Source: DATBDE01 sp045805605 (lineage in GTDB: Bacteria > Actinomycetota > Thermoleophilia > Solirubrobacterales > Solirubrobacteraceae). From it: a stretch of 35,656 bases of DNA. Below the pieces are notes generated by a model. It searched no databases and was not told the origin of the DNA. It was given only the letters and a program-made list of their open reading frames with translations. A program made the position numbers and the translations under genes. Where the stretch lies: assembly GCA_045805605.1 (NCBI GenBank), contig JBJMKX010000148.1, positions 1 to 35,656 of the forward strand, in the 5' to 3' direction. This document shows, piece by piece, positions 1 through 8,279 of this stretch (within the stretch, counting starts at the first letter, position 1; every line of letters begins with the position of its first letter).

Positions 1-1
1 C

Positions 2-811
2 GACCTCGTGATCGGCATCACGCAGTCGGGTGAGACGGCGGACACGCTCGCCGCGATGCGGCTCGCTCGCGAGCGGGGCGCCACCGTGCTCGCCGTGACC
101 AACATCATGGGCTCGCAGGCGACGCGGACGGCCGACGCCTACATCCTCACCCGCGCGGGCCTCGAGGTGAGCGTCGCGGCGACGAAGACGTTCGTCGCCC
201 AAGTGGCCGCGATCAACCTGCTCGCGCTACGGCTCTCGGAGCTTCGGGGGACGTTGCCCGACGATCGCCGCCGCGAGCTGATCGCCGACTTCAAGCATCT
301 CCCGCATGCCATCACCGAGATCACCGAGGGCTCGCTCGACGCGGTCGACCGCGTGGCGGAGGCCGTCCACAAGAGCGAGTTCTTCCTCTATCTCGGGCGG
401 CACGTCGGCTTGGCGGTCGCGCTCGAGGGGGCGCTGAAGCTCAAGGAGATCTCCTACATCGCCACCGACGCGTACGCCGCCGGGGAGATGAAGCACGGCC
501 CGATCGCCCTGCTCGACGAGCAGACGCCGGTGATCGTGGTCGCCACCCGTTCGCCGGTGCTCGAGAAGGTGGTCTCGAACATGCAGGAGGTGCGGGCCCG
601 CGGAGCCCACGTCGTCGCCGTCGCGACCGAGGGCGACACGGAGATCGGCGAGCACGCGGAGTCGGTGCTGCGGGTGCCCGACATCGACTGGATGCTCCAG
701 CCGCTGCTCGCGGTGATCCCGCTGCAGCTGCTCGCCTACGGGATCGCGCGCCGGCGCGGCCTCAACGTCGACCAGCCGCGCAACCTGGCCAAGACGGTCA
801 CGGTCGAGTGA
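2..811 (+). CDS. glmS: Glutamine--fructose-6-phosphate aminotransferase (isomerizing), C-terminal part
   Basis: GlmS makes glucosamine-6-phosphate from fructose-6-phosphate and glutamine, the first committed step to UDP-GlcNAc and peptidoglycan. The gene is cut by the left window edge: the frame is open from base 2, and the N-terminal glutaminase domain lies outside. What remains is the isomerase half with two SIS domains. The first has the sugar-phosphate motif ITQSGETADT and the ATKTFVAQ helix. The second carries YAAGEMKHGPIAL. The end, DQPRNLAKTVTVE, is the near-invariant GlmS C-terminus with the catalytic lysine of the isomerase site. It overlaps acpS by four bases (GTGA), so translation is probably coupled. 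Identification is very secure. Confidence 0.97.
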   Translation, partial: DLVIGITQSGETADTLAAMRLARERGATVLAVTNIMGSQATRTADAYILTRAGLEVSVAATKTFVAQVAAINLLALRLSELRGTLPDDRRRELIADFKHLPHAITEITEGSLDAVDRVAEAVHKSEFFLYLGRHVGLAVALEGALKLKEISYIATDAYAAGEMKHGPIALLDEQTPVIVVATRSPVLEKVVSNMQEVRARGAHVVAVATEGDTEIGEHAESVLRVPDIDWMLQPLLAVIPLQLLAYGIARRRGLNVDQPRNLAKTVTVE

Positions 812-1155
812 CCGGCGGGGTCGGCATCGATCTCCTGGAGATCGAGCGCCTCGAGCAGGCGATCGCGCGGCGCCCCCGCCTGGCCGAGCGGCTGTTCACC
901 GCCTCCGAGCTGGCCTACGCGAACCGGCGGGCGCGCCCAGGCCGGCACCTCGCCGCCCGCTTTTGCGCCAAGGAGGCGGTGGCCAAGGCGCTCGCGCTGC
1001 GGGTCCTGCGCTGGCAGGAGATCGAGGTGGTGGGGGAGGGCGGCGCGCCGCAGATCCGGCTGCACGGTGACACGGCGCGAGCGGCGGCAGGTGAGGTGCG
1101 CATCTCGTTGACCCACACCGACCTGACCGCCGGCGCGGTCGCGATGGTCGCTTGA
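808..1155 (+). CDS. acpS: Holo-[acyl-carrier-protein] synthase
   Basis: AcpS transfers 4'-phosphopantetheine from CoA to the serine of acyl carrier protein, activating it for fatty acid synthesis. The 115-residue length is normal for the family. The N-terminal GVGIDLLEIER carries the Mg-binding aspartate, and RFCAKEAVAKAL is the second signature with its metal-binding glutamate. The C-terminal ISLTHTDLTAGAVAMV is also typical. The GTG start overlaps the glmS stop (GTGA), and its own stop overlaps the TTG start of nnr (TTGA), so the three genes form one coupled unit. AcpS and Nnr are neighbours in many bacteria. Confidence 0.95.
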   Translation: MTGGVGIDLLEIERLEQAIARRPRLAERLFTASELAYANRRARPGRHLAARFCAKEAVAKALALRVLRWQEIEVVGEGGAPQIRLHGDTARAAAGEVRISLTHTDLTAGAVAMVA

Positions 1156-2723
1156 GTCCCCTTCCGGACTGGCTCGACCCGCTGCCGGACGCATCACGCC
1201 AGCGGGCTGCCGACGAATGGGCGATCGAGGAGCAGGGCGTTCCCTCGCTCGACCTCATGGAGCGGGCCGGGACCGGGCTGACGCGGCTGGTCGAGGAAGT
1301 CGTCCCCGACGGGCGGATCGCGGTGGTGGTCGGCAAGGGCAACAACGGCGGCGACGGGCTCGTGGCCGCGCGGCTGCTGCGCGAGGCCGGCCGCGAGGTC
1401 GACGTGCTGGCCGTCGGCGCCATCGACGAGCTGCGGGGCGACCCGCAGGCCAACCTAGAGCGGCTCCCGGGCGACCCGCCGCGCCCGTTCACCCCCGAGG
1501 CGCTGCACGGCGCGGCAGGAGCGGTCGACGCGCTGCTGGGCACAGGCTTCAGCGGCGAGCCGCGCGACCCCATCAAGGGGGCGATCGAGGCGCTGGAGGC
1601 GCGCGACGAGCTCGCCGTGGTCGCCGCCGACGTGCCCAGTGGCGTCGACGCGTCGACGGGCGAGGTCCACGGCGCCGCGGTCCACGCGCGCGCGACGGCG
1701 ACCTTTCACCGAGCCAAGCCGGGCCTGTGGATCGCACCGGGCAAGGAGCACGCGGGGGGCGTGAGGGTGATCGAGATCGGGATCCCGGCCGGCGCGCCCG
1801 AGGAGGCCGACGTCGGGCTCATCTCGCCGCGCGCGCTCAGGGGCGTGCCCCAGCGCATCGCGGGCTCGACGAAGTTCTCAGAGGGCGCCGTGCTCGTGGT
1901 TGGAGGCTCGCTCGGCCTGACCGGCGCGCCGTCGATGGCCTCCGAATCGGCCCAGCGCGCCGGCGCGGGCTACGTGACCGCGTGCGTACCGCGCTCGCTG
2001 AACTACGTGTTCGAGCTGCGCCTGCTCGAAGCGATGAGCGTGCCCCTGCCCGATGAGGACGGGGCGCTCGGCGCCGATGCGATCGATGCCGCGCTCGAGC
2101 GGGCCGAGCGCGCGGACGCCATGGTCCTCGGCCCGGGGCTGGGCCGGGCCGACGCGAGCCTCGAGTTTGCGCGGGAGATCGCCGCCCGAGTGCGGCTGCC
2201 CCTTCTGCTCGACGCCGACGGGCTCAACGCGCATGCGGGGCGGCTCGAGGACTTGGCCTCGCGCGACGCCCCGACCGTGCTCACGCCGCACGCGGGGGAG
2301 CTCGCCCGGCTGCTCGAGATCGACTCGGCCGCGGTGGGCGCGCGGCGGCTGGCTCATGCCCGCGAGGCGGCCGGCCGCTGCCAGGCGGTCGTGCTGCTCA
2401 AGGGCGACGACACCATCGTCGCGACGCCCGAGGGGCCGGTGGGCGTCAGCCGCGGCGGCTCGGCGGCGCTCGCGACGGCGGGCACCGGCGACGTGCTCTC
2501 GGGTGTGATCGGCGCCCTGCTGGCCAAGCGGCTGCACCCGTTCCACGCCGCCTGCGCGGGCACCTGGCTGCACGCCACCGCGGGGCGGGTCGCCGCCGAG
2601 CGGCTGGGGGCCGACGTGGTCATCGCGCGCGACGTGATCGAGGCGCTGCCCGAAGCGCGCCGGCAAACACGGTCGCCCGTCCGGCCGCCGGTCCCGGCCG
2701 GCGGCTCGACCGCTCTGCCCTGA
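1152..2723 (+). CDS. nnr: Bifunctional NAD(P)H-hydrate epimerase / ADP-dependent dehydratase
   Basis: Repairs damaged nicotinamide cofactors: the N-terminal YjeF domain epimerises R/S NAD(P)HX, and the C-terminal ribokinase-like domain dehydrates it. The YjeF_N part covers about residues 1-215, with VVVGKGNNGGDGLVAARLL and the ADVPSGVDASTGEV substrate loop. The kinase-like part covers about 225-500, with the GGSLGLTGAP nucleotide loop, LTPHAGELARLL and the catalytic GTGDVLSGVIGALL. At 523 residues it is normal for the fused form. The TTG start overlaps the acpS stop. The oddity is the tail: from base 2664 the last ~17 codons are a 53-bp palindromic repeat found three more times in this window, so the C-terminal QTRSPVRPPVPAGGSTA is repeat-derived. 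Confidence 0.95.
   Translation: MSPLPDWLDPLPDASRQRAADEWAIEEQGVPSLDLMERAGTGLTRLVEEVVPDGRIAVVVGKGNNGGDGLVAARLLREAGREVDVLAVGAIDELRGDPQANLERLPGDPPRPFTPEALHGAAGAVDALLGTGFSGEPRDPIKGAIEALEARDELAVVAADVPSGVDASTGEVHGAAVHARATATFHRAKPGLWIAPGKEHAGGVRVIEIGIPAGAPEEADVGLISPRALRGVPQRIAGSTKFSEGAVLVVGGSLGLTGAPSMASESAQRAGAGYVTACVPRSLNYVFELRLLEAMSVPLPDEDGALGADAIDAALERAERADAMVLGPGLGRADASLEFAREIAARVRLPLLLDADGLNAHAGRLEDLASRDAPTVLTPHAGELARLLEIDSAAVGARRLAHAREAAGRCQAVVLLKGDDTIVATPEGPVGVSRGGSAALATAGTGDVLSGVIGALLAKRLHPFHAACAGTWLHATAGRVAAERLGADVVIARDVIEALPEARRQTRSPVRPPVPAGGSTALP
2664..2716 (+). repeat. 53-bp palindromic repeat, copy A (inside the 3' end of nnr)
   Basis: Exactly 53 bases, with left arm CAAACACGGTCGCCCG and right arm CGGCTCGACCGCTCT. 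The arms contain the complementary pair CGGTCG/CGACCG. The centre is its own GC hairpin (CCGGCCG...CGGCCGG). The same element occurs at 8211-8263 (reverse), 16032-16084 and 25779-25831. Here it is read in frame as the C-terminus of Nnr and ends five bases before the stop codon. Confidence 0.85.
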
Positions 2724-2890
2724 TGCCCGCGACCGACGTCCGCCGCCTCGACGACGAAGCGGTGGCTCGCAAGCTCGAGGCGCTACGCGAGGACCGGACG
2801 CGGTTTCCGGCGCTCAGCGGCGGGGCGCTGCGGATCGTCGAGCACCCCGCAGTCCGGGGGTTCGAGGTGGCGTGGTGGCTGCGGGAGTGA
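2723..2890 (+). CDS. Small protein of unknown function between nnr and alr
   Basis: A 55-codon frame begins with ATG overlapping the nnr stop by one base (TGATG) and ends 19 bases inside alr. The product starts MPATDVRRLDDEAVARKLEA and ends EVAWWLRE. It is charged and probably helical at first, with no signal peptide or membrane segment. I do not recognise a family. Support is positional: it fills the whole gap between two coupled genes, it has TGATG coupling, and its codons are GC-rich at the third position. The alternative is that it is only a spacer, or that alr starts further upstream in another frame. Confidence 0.5.
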   Translation: MPATDVRRLDDEAVARKLEALREDRTRFPALSGGALRIVEHPAVRGFEVAWWLRE

Positions 2891-3975
2891 AGCGCGCCGT
2901 CGCGCGCGTCAACCTCGCGGCCGTGCAGCGCAACTGCGTGCGGCTGCGCGACGCGCTGACCGGCGGCGCTGAGCTGTGCGCGGTGGTCAAGGCGGACGGG
3001 TACGGCCACGGCGCCGCCCCCTGCGCCGAGGCTGCCCTGGCCGGGGGTGCGACCTGGATCGCGGTCGCCGCCGCGAGCGAGGCGGCGCACCTGCGCGCCG
3101 TCGGCATCGCCGCGCCGCTGCTGGTCATGGGCGCGCTCACGCCGGCCGAGGTCGACGTCGCCGCCGCAGCTCACGCCGACGTCGTCACCTGGGATGAGCG
3201 CTTTGTCGCCGTTCTGGCCGGCCGGCGGCTCCGCGTGCACGTCAAGCTCGATACCGGCATGGGCCGGCTGGGCACCCGCGACATCGACCAGGCCCGGCGC
3301 GCGGTCGCCGCGATCGAGGAGGCCAAGGGGCTGGAGCTCGGGGGCGTCATGACCCACTTCGCCACCGCCGACGAGGTGGGCGACGCATTCCTGGGCGAGC
3401 AGCTCGCCGCTTTCGCGCCGTTCGCGGAAGAGGTGAAGGAGCGGCACCCTTCGATCGTCGCCCACGCTGCCAACTCCGCCGCCACGCTGCGCGAGCCGCG
3501 CAGCCACTTCGACCTCGTGCGCTGCGGCGTGGCCATATACGGTCTCGACCCGTTCCAGCGCGACCACGGCGATCAGGGACTCGAGCCTGCTCTGACGCTG
3601 CGGTCCTACGTGGCGGCGGTCAAGCCGGCGGCGCCGGGGCAGAGCGCGGGCTACGGGCGGCGATGGACCGCCGGTGAGCCCACCCACCTGGCCACGATCC
3701 CGATCGGCTACGGCGACGGCGTGCGGCGCGCGCTGACCAACAACGCCGACGTCCTCATCCGCGGCCGCCGGTACCCGCTCGCCGGCACGGTCAGCATGGA
3801 CAACATCACGGTTGAGCTCGGTCCCGACACCTACGTGCGTCCCTACGACGAGGCGGTCCTGATCGGCGACGGCGTGACGGCGGAGGAGTGGGCCCGCCGC
3901 CTCGACACCATCAACTACGAGGTCACCTGCGGGCTGACCGCGCGCGTGGAGCGCGAGTATCACCGCGATGACTGA
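2872..3975 (+). CDS. alr: Alanine racemase
   Basis: PLP enzyme converting L-alanine to D-alanine for peptidoglycan. At 367 residues it is full length. The N-terminal barrel carries AVVKADGYGHGA, with the PLP lysine at residue 40. The substrate and cofactor regions HVKLDTGMGRLG, HAANSAAT and CGVAIYGLDP follow. The C-terminal part has the catalytic-tyrosine segment (AGYGRRW), IPIGYGDGVRR and the VSMDN loop. The GTG start lies inside the preceding small frame. A start a few codons later is possible, because the conserved fold begins near residue 8. The stop overlaps the next gene by eight bases. Together with glmS it supplies cell-wall precursors. Confidence 0.95.
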   Translation: MVAAGVKRAVARVNLAAVQRNCVRLRDALTGGAELCAVVKADGYGHGAAPCAEAALAGGATWIAVAAASEAAHLRAVGIAAPLLVMGALTPAEVDVAAAAHADVVTWDERFVAVLAGRRLRVHVKLDTGMGRLGTRDIDQARRAVAAIEEAKGLELGGVMTHFATADEVGDAFLGEQLAAFAPFAEEVKERHPSIVAHAANSAATLREPRSHFDLVRCGVAIYGLDPFQRDHGDQGLEPALTLRSYVAAVKPAAPGQSAGYGRRWTAGEPTHLATIPIGYGDGVRRALTNNADVLIRGRRYPLAGTVSMDNITVELGPDTYVRPYDEAVLIGDGVTAEEWARRLDTINYEVTCGLTARVEREYHRDD

Positions 3976-5365
3976 TCGGGACCCACTCGCGCTCGCTCGG
4001 GAGGCGCTCGGCGGCATGCCCGCCTGGCTCGTCGGCGGCGCGCTGCGCGACCGGCTTCTCGGCCGGCCGACCGACGACCTCGACGTCGTCGTGGACGGTC
4101 CGGTCAAGGAGGCGGCGCGCGCGCTCGGTCGCCTCGCCCGCGCGGCGGCGTTCCCACTATCGGACGCGTTCGGCGTGTGGCGGGTCGTCGCGCACGACCA
4201 TGCCTGGCAGGTCGACCTCCTGCCCGTCAACGGCCCGAGCATCGAGGAGGACCTGGCGGCGCGCGACTTCACGGTCAATGCCATCGCGGAGCCGCTTGAT
4301 GGCGGCGAGCCAATCGACCCGTTCGGGGGCCGGGAGGACCTCGCCGCCGGCCGCCTGCGCATGGTCGGCGCGCAGGCGTTTGCCGCCGACCCGCTGCGTG
4401 TCTTGCGTGCGGCGCGCCTCGCCTGCGAGCTCCACCTCGAGCCTGACCCGGAGACGCGCGCGGCCGCGGCCGCCCATGCGCAGGCCCTCGGGCGCGTCGC
4501 CCCCGAGCGTGTCTTCGCCGAGCTCAAGCGGATCGTCGGGGCGCGCAGCGCGCTGCGCGGCCTGCACGAGATGGACCGGATCGGCGCCACTGGCGTCGTG
4601 CTCCCTGAGCTCGACGCCCTCCGCGGCGTGCAGCAGAGCGCCTACCACCACCTGGACGTCTACGAGCACACGCTGGCCGTGCTCGAGCAGGCGATCGCGA
4701 TCGAGCGCGACCCCGAGCCGGCGTTCGGCCCGTTGGCGGAGGACGTCGCGCGCCTGCTCTCCGAGCCGCTGGCCGACGAGCTCGACCGCGCCCGCGCCCT
4801 GCGCTTCGGCGCCCTGCTGCACGACGCCGCCAAGCCCGCCACGCGCGCGGTTACCGCAGAGGGCCGCGTGACCTTCATCGGTCACGACCGCGAGGGGGCG
4901 GAGCTGGCCCGGGCCGTGCTCGGTCGGCTGCGCGCCTCCGTGCGGCTGCGCGCGCACGTCGCGGCGCTGACACGCAACCACCTGCGGCTCGGCTTCCTCG
5001 TGCACCACGTGCCGTTGGACCGCCGTGCCATCTACGGCTACCTGATGGCCTGCGACCCGGTGGCCGCCGATGTGACCATCCTCTCGGTGGCGGACCGCCT
5101 CGCCACGCGCGGGCGCAAGGCCGAGGAGGCCATCACCCGCCACATCGTCCTCGCGCGTGAGCTGCTCGCCGAGGCGCTGCGCTGGCGGACCGAACGTCCG
5201 CGTCCGCTCCTGCGTGGCGACGACCTCGTCGCCGAGCTCGGCATCGACGCCGGTCCGGAGGTCGGTCGGCTGCTGTCTCAGCTCGCCGAGGCGCAGTTCG
5301 CGGGCGACGTGATCACGCGCGACGAGGCGCTCGAGTTTGCGCGTAGACTCGCGCGATGCTCGTGA
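3968..5365 (+). CDS. cca: CCA tRNA nucleotidyltransferase (poly(A) polymerase family, HD domain)
   Basis: Adds or repairs the 3' CCA end of tRNAs; it belongs to the class II nucleotidyltransferase family shared with bacterial poly(A) polymerase. The head contains VGGALRDRLLGR (residues 22-33) and the metal-binding DLD at 37-39. The RDFTVNAIA motif and the PLRVLRAARLACEL RNA-binding region follow. A C-terminal HD-type segment is visible in YEHTLAVLEQ and RFGALLHDAAKP, as in HD-containing CCA enzymes. The length (465) fits. The ATG lies eight bases inside alr. Specificity for CCA rather than poly(A) cannot be settled from the sequence, but an actinobacterial genome must have the CCA activity. 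Confidence 0.88.
   Translation: MTDRDPLALAREALGGMPAWLVGGALRDRLLGRPTDDLDVVVDGPVKEAARALGRLARAAAFPLSDAFGVWRVVAHDHAWQVDLLPVNGPSIEEDLAARDFTVNAIAEPLDGGEPIDPFGGREDLAAGRLRMVGAQAFAADPLRVLRAARLACELHLEPDPETRAAAAAHAQALGRVAPERVFAELKRIVGARSALRGLHEMDRIGATGVVLPELDALRGVQQSAYHHLDVYEHTLAVLEQAIAIERDPEPAFGPLAEDVARLLSEPLADELDRARALRFGALLHDAAKPATRAVTAEGRVTFIGHDREGAELARAVLGRLRASVRLRAHVAALTRNHLRLGFLVHHVPLDRRAIYGYLMACDPVAADVTILSVADRLATRGRKAEEAITRHIVLARELLAEALRWRTERPRPLLRGDDLVAELGIDAGPEVGRLLSQLAEAQFAGDVITRDEALEFARRLARCS
5344..5349 (+). promoter_or_regulatory. Candidate -10 box (TAGACT) for the lipoprotein gene
   Basis: TAGACT fits the actinobacterial TANNNT -10 pattern and ends six bases before the ATG at 5356. No Shine-Dalgarno sequence is present, so the mRNA may be leaderless. 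It lies inside the cca coding end. Confidence 0.45.
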
Positions 5366-5760
5366 CCAAGGCGCTTCCGCTCGCCGCGGCCGCCGCGCTG
5401 GCGCTCGGTCTCACGGCCTGCGGTGGGTCCGACTCCGACGACGTCAAGTCCTCGCTACAGGACTACAACAACGCGGTCGGCGACAAGGACGCGGGCAAGG
5501 CGTGCGACCTGCTCTCCGACGCGGCGAAGAAGACCATCGGTGGCAAGTCGTGCGAGCAGACGCTGAAGTCGGGCCTTGCCCTCCTGAACAGGAAGCAGCT
5601 CGCGGCGTTCAAGGACACGACGATCAAGAACATCAAGGTCAAGGACGACAAGGCCACCGCCACGATCAGCTTCCCGAAGGGTTCGGGAGTCCCCGACCAG
5701 ACGCAGGCGCTGGTGAAGGAGGGCGGGAAGTGGCACCTGCAGGCCGCCGGAGCCAAGTAA
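5356..5760 (+). CDS. Small secreted lipoprotein, NTF2-like fold suspected
   Basis: A 134-residue protein. It has an N-terminal signal (MLVTKALPLAAAAALALGL) and a lipobox LTAC|GG, so it should be anchored to the outer face of the cytoplasmic membrane. The mature part begins with a helix, SLQDYNNAVGDKDAGKACDLLSDAAKK, and continues with alternating Lys/Asp-rich strands ending VKEGGKWHLQAA. This resembles the small DUF4878/NTF2-like lipoproteins common in actinobacteria. That is a fold guess from pattern, not a proven match. It has two cysteines in the mature part (GKACDLL, GKSCEQ). Its start overlaps the cca stop by ten bases, and its last 95 bases overlap the convergent gene on the minus strand. 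Confidence 0.85.
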   Translation: MLVTKALPLAAAAALALGLTACGGSDSDDVKSSLQDYNNAVGDKDAGKACDLLSDAAKKTIGGKSCEQTLKSGLALLNRKQLAAFKDTTIKNIKVKDDKATATISFPKGSGVPDQTQALVKEGGKWHLQAAGAK

Positions 5761-7015
5761 GCACGGCGTCGGCGCCAAGTGCTGCGAGCAGGACGAGGAA
5801 CGGATCGATCGGAGCCCGGAAGCGGATCTCGCCGACGACCACCGTCGCCGAGAGCAGGAGCAGCACCGGCACCAGCCACAGCCACGCGGGCCCGCGGCGC
5901 ACCGCCGCCGCGATGCCGATCAACACGAACGGCGCGGCCAGCGCGATCCAGGCCATCGAGAGGTCTGCGGCGGTCTCGGGCACGTCGGCCGTCCGGGCCG
6001 AGTAGCGCCACCACGCCGGGCCGCCGAGACCGAAGAAGCGCGCGGCGTTGGTTGCCACGGTCGCCAACGGGGCGGTCGGGTGATCGCCGATGTAGTCGAA
6101 GGCGGCGTCGACGAGCTGGCGCTGTCGGGCGGGCTCGGGCATCCGGTTGCGTAGCAGCGGCCGGAGCTCGGGGACCAGCCTCGGCCAGTGCCAAGTCCTC
6201 GGGTGGTTGGGGGCGCTCTGGACGGTGGCGTTGTAGGTGCCGATCAACGCGCTGCCGGTCTCGGTCGAGACGGGGACGAAGCCGTCGAGGACCTGTGCGT
6301 TGCGCACCGTCCACGGCACGATCGTCACCGTCGCCACCGCCACCATGACCGCCACCGGCGCAAGCGCCCGCCACGCCTTGCGTGGCGACGGTCCCCACAG
6401 CGCGAGGCCCAGCGCCGGCACGAGCACGAGCCCGTTCGTGCGCGTCAGCGCCGCCGCACCCACCAGCACGCCGACCAGCAGCGCCCAGCGCACCCGCTGG
6501 GGCGAGCCCACCGCCACGACGGTGGCCGCGATCGCTGCCAGCACCCAGACCGTGAACAGCGTCTCGGTCAGCAGCGAGCCGCCGATCGCGATCAGCGGCA
6601 CGCAGGTGGCGCCCAGTGCGAGCGCGAGCACGCCGACGCGGCGCCCCCATACGCGGCCGGCGACGAAGCCCATGAGCGCGACGGCGAGCGTTCCCAGCAG
6701 CGCGTTGGCGATCCGCCCCGCCGTCCAGCGGTGCGACGTGAACGGCTCGGTGACGGCATACACGCCGGCCAGCGTCGCCGCCCACAGCGGCGCGCGGAAG
6801 GCGGTCGGCCGCGGATCGTGCGCCGGGGTACCGCAGCTCCGCTTCTTCGGCCACGGACCGTAGGCCGCGTAGCCGTTGCCCTGCACCATCGAGCACGCGA
6901 GCCGGTCGTAGTCGTGGTCGTCGTGGAGCGGCCGGTAGTCCGGGGTCGCCGCGACGACGGCGAGGCGGCCGGCCAGCGCGAGCGCGAGCAGGACCCAGAC
7001 GGCGCGGCCGGTCAC
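5666..7015 (-). CDS. Membrane-embedded GT-C glycosyltransferase (family 39-like)
   Basis: A 449-residue polytopic protein with about ten hydrophobic segments. After the first segment comes the external loop PDYRPLHDDHDYDRLACSM, rich in acidic residues, in the place of the catalytic Asp loop of GT-C enzymes such as ArnT and protein mannosyltransferases. The first-loop pattern (D..Y..LA....GNGY) and the TLTETLF-like segment (SLLTETLFTVWVL) fit the family. These enzymes use polyprenyl-phosphate sugars as donors outside the membrane. The acceptor here is unknown. The ATG overlaps the M28 peptidase stop by four bases, so the two are cotranscribed. The last 95 bases run antisense to the lipoprotein gene. 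Confidence 0.8.
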   Translation of the reverse strand: MTGRAVWVLLALALAGRLAVVAATPDYRPLHDDHDYDRLACSMVQGNGYAAYGPWPKKRSCGTPAHDPRPTAFRAPLWAATLAGVYAVTEPFTSHRWTAGRIANALLGTLAVALMGFVAGRVWGRRVGVLALALGATCVPLIAIGGSLLTETLFTVWVLAAIAATVVAVGSPQRVRWALLVGVLVGAAALTRTNGLVLVPALGLALWGPSPRKAWRALAPVAVMVAVATVTIVPWTVRNAQVLDGFVPVSTETGSALIGTYNATVQSAPNHPRTWHWPRLVPELRPLLRNRMPEPARQRQLVDAAFDYIGDHPTAPLATVATNAARFFGLGGPAWWRYSARTADVPETAADLSMAWIALAAPFVLIGIAAAVRRGPAWLWLVPVLLLLSATVVVGEIRFRAPIDPFLVLLAALGADAVLTWLRRPAGATSRPPSPAPASGRGLPNPSGS

Positions 7016-8196
7016 CCGAAGCGCCGGACGAGCGCCTCGACGAGGCGCGCGCCGTCAGCCACGCAATCCCAGTCGAGGCGATCCGGCGTGTCGGTCGGCT
7101 TGTGGTACTCGCGCGGGAGCAGGTACTCGTTGACCGAGCAGAGCATGCCGCACTGATACCCCGCCCGGCGGGGGATGAGCGCGTCGGAGGCGTAGGTCGT
7201 GCGCAGGCCCCGGCGCACGTGGACGCCTGCGTCGGCGCCGGCGGCGGCAAGCTCGTCGCGGAAGGGCTCCGGGTAGTCGTACATGCGCAAAAAGCCCTCG
7301 CCCTCGACGACCACGAGCTCGCCCGAGCCGAGCATCTCGAGCGCGAGGAAGGTCGTGGTCTCCTTCGGCAGCTCGGCGAAGTGCCGGCGCGCGAAGGCCA
7401 GCATGCCCTCCTGGTTGGCTTCCTCGGCGCCGGTGGAGACCAGGAGCACGCGCACGTTCTTGACCGGCTCGTCTCGGAGCGCCTCGGCGATGCGGACGAG
7501 GACGGCAACCGCGCTGAGGTTGTCGTTGGCGCCGGGCACGACCTCGTTCGTCCCCATGTCGGCCATCACCGCGGCGCTGGCCGCGGACATCGCCGTCCCC
7601 ATGGCCACCATGCCGCGCCGGCCGGCCAGGCTGCCGGCGGCGACGAGGGCCGGGCCGAGGAAGACGAGGCCCATCAGCGGCGGCCAGCGGTCCAGGCGGT
7701 CGACGACCACCGGCAGGTGGTCGATCAACGCGCGCGGCAGCGTCTCGTCGAAGATGAACGAGGTACGCGCCGCGTCGTGGTGGGCGACGAGCACGAGCGT
7801 GCGGGCCGCGTCGCGATCGCCGGCCTCGGCCACGACATTGCGTACGGTCGCCTTGGGCAGCAGCCGCCGCAGCGGGCGCCGGCTTCCGCCCGTGAGGTCC
7901 TCCCACAGCCCGGCGGCGACCGTTGCGCCGGCCAGGGCGCCGAGCCGGCGCGCCCCCAGCAGCGAGGCCACGCCGGCGGCCGCGCCGAGCGCGCTGTGGA
8001 CGCCGATGGGCAGGTAGAACGTGCTCCCGACCTCCTCGGCCTCGATCCGGGCGTCGGCGCCGGCCTCGCCCAGCCGGCGGGCGATCCACTCCGCCGCCTC
8101 GCGCTCGCCCTCGGAGCCGGGGTTGCGCCGCAGGGGCGCCAGGGCCTCGACGACCTCGCGCAGCACGTCGGTGGTGGGCGCCAGCGCATCGGTCAT
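7012..8196 (-). CDS. M28-family zinc metallopeptidase with membrane segments
   Basis: A 394-residue predicted aminopeptidase. Zinc-ligand motifs are present in order: VLVAHHDAART (His/Asp), PGANDNLSAVAVL (bridging Asp), STGAEEANQEG (catalytic Glu and ligand), FLALEMLG, and the C-terminal REYHKPTDTPD (His). Two hydrophobic stretches, around residues 68-100 and 195-225, interrupt the catalytic domain. They suggest membrane association, as in a subset of M28 enzymes. There is no classical signal peptide. The ATG is preceded by TATTCT nine bases upstream and by no ribosome-binding site. Immediately beyond that lies the 53-bp repeat, copy B. The substrate is unknown. Confidence 0.85.
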   Translation of the reverse strand: MTDALAPTTDVLREVVEALAPLRRNPGSEGEREAAEWIARRLGEAGADARIEAEEVGSTFYLPIGVHSALGAAAGVASLLGARRLGALAGATVAAGLWEDLTGGSRRPLRRLLPKATVRNVVAEAGDRDAARTLVLVAHHDAARTSFIFDETLPRALIDHLPVVVDRLDRWPPLMGLVFLGPALVAAGSLAGRRGMVAMGTAMSAASAAVMADMGTNEVVPGANDNLSAVAVLVRIAEALRDEPVKNVRVLLVSTGAEEANQEGMLAFARRHFAELPKETTTFLALEMLGSGELVVVEGEGFLRMYDYPEPFRDELAAAGADAGVHVRRGLRTTYASDALIPRRAGYQCGMLCSVNEYLLPREYHKPTDTPDRLDWDCVADGARLVEALVRRFG

Positions 8197-8205
8197 GGGT
8201 GCGGC

Positions 8206-8211
8206 AGAATA
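8206..8211 (-). promoter_or_regulatory. Candidate -10 box (TATTCT) for the M28 peptidase
   Basis: On the minus strand TATTCT lies nine bases before the ATG at 8196, with no Shine-Dalgarno sequence between. Its first base is also the edge base of the 53-bp repeat, copy B, so the repeat abuts the promoter. Confidence 0.45.
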
Positions 8212-8263
8212 GAGCGGTCGAGCCGGCGGCCGCCGCAGGCGGTCAGCCGGGCGACCGTGTTTG
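8211..8263 (-). repeat. 53-bp palindromic repeat, copy B (between divergent genes)
   Basis: Reverse-oriented copy: read on the minus strand it has arms CAAACACGGTCGCCCG and CGGCTCGACCGCTCT around a GCTGACCGCC/GGCGG centre. Length is exactly 53. It is the only intergenic copy and sits between the -10 boxes of two divergent genes (M28 peptidase and HIT protein). Confidence 0.85.
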
Positions 8264-8265
8264 GA

Positions 8266-8271
8266 TACGCT
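8266..8271 (+). promoter_or_regulatory. Candidate -10 box (TACGCT) for the HIT gene
   Basis: TACGCT lies eight bases before the GTG start at 8280, right after the 53-bp repeat. There is no Shine-Dalgarno sequence. Any -35 element would lie inside the repeat. Confidence 0.45.
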
Positions 8272-8279
8272 GCCGGGCC

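Noticed and set aside
2620..4590. 656-codon open frame on the minus strand
   Set aside because: It is antisense to nnr, alr and cca, has Arg/Ala/Ser-rich sequence typical of GC-skewed shadows, and shows no domain.
5463..7508. 681-codon open frame on the minus strand
   Set aside because: It runs out of frame through the M28 peptidase and GT-C genes on the same strand; both real genes have clear motifs in another frame.
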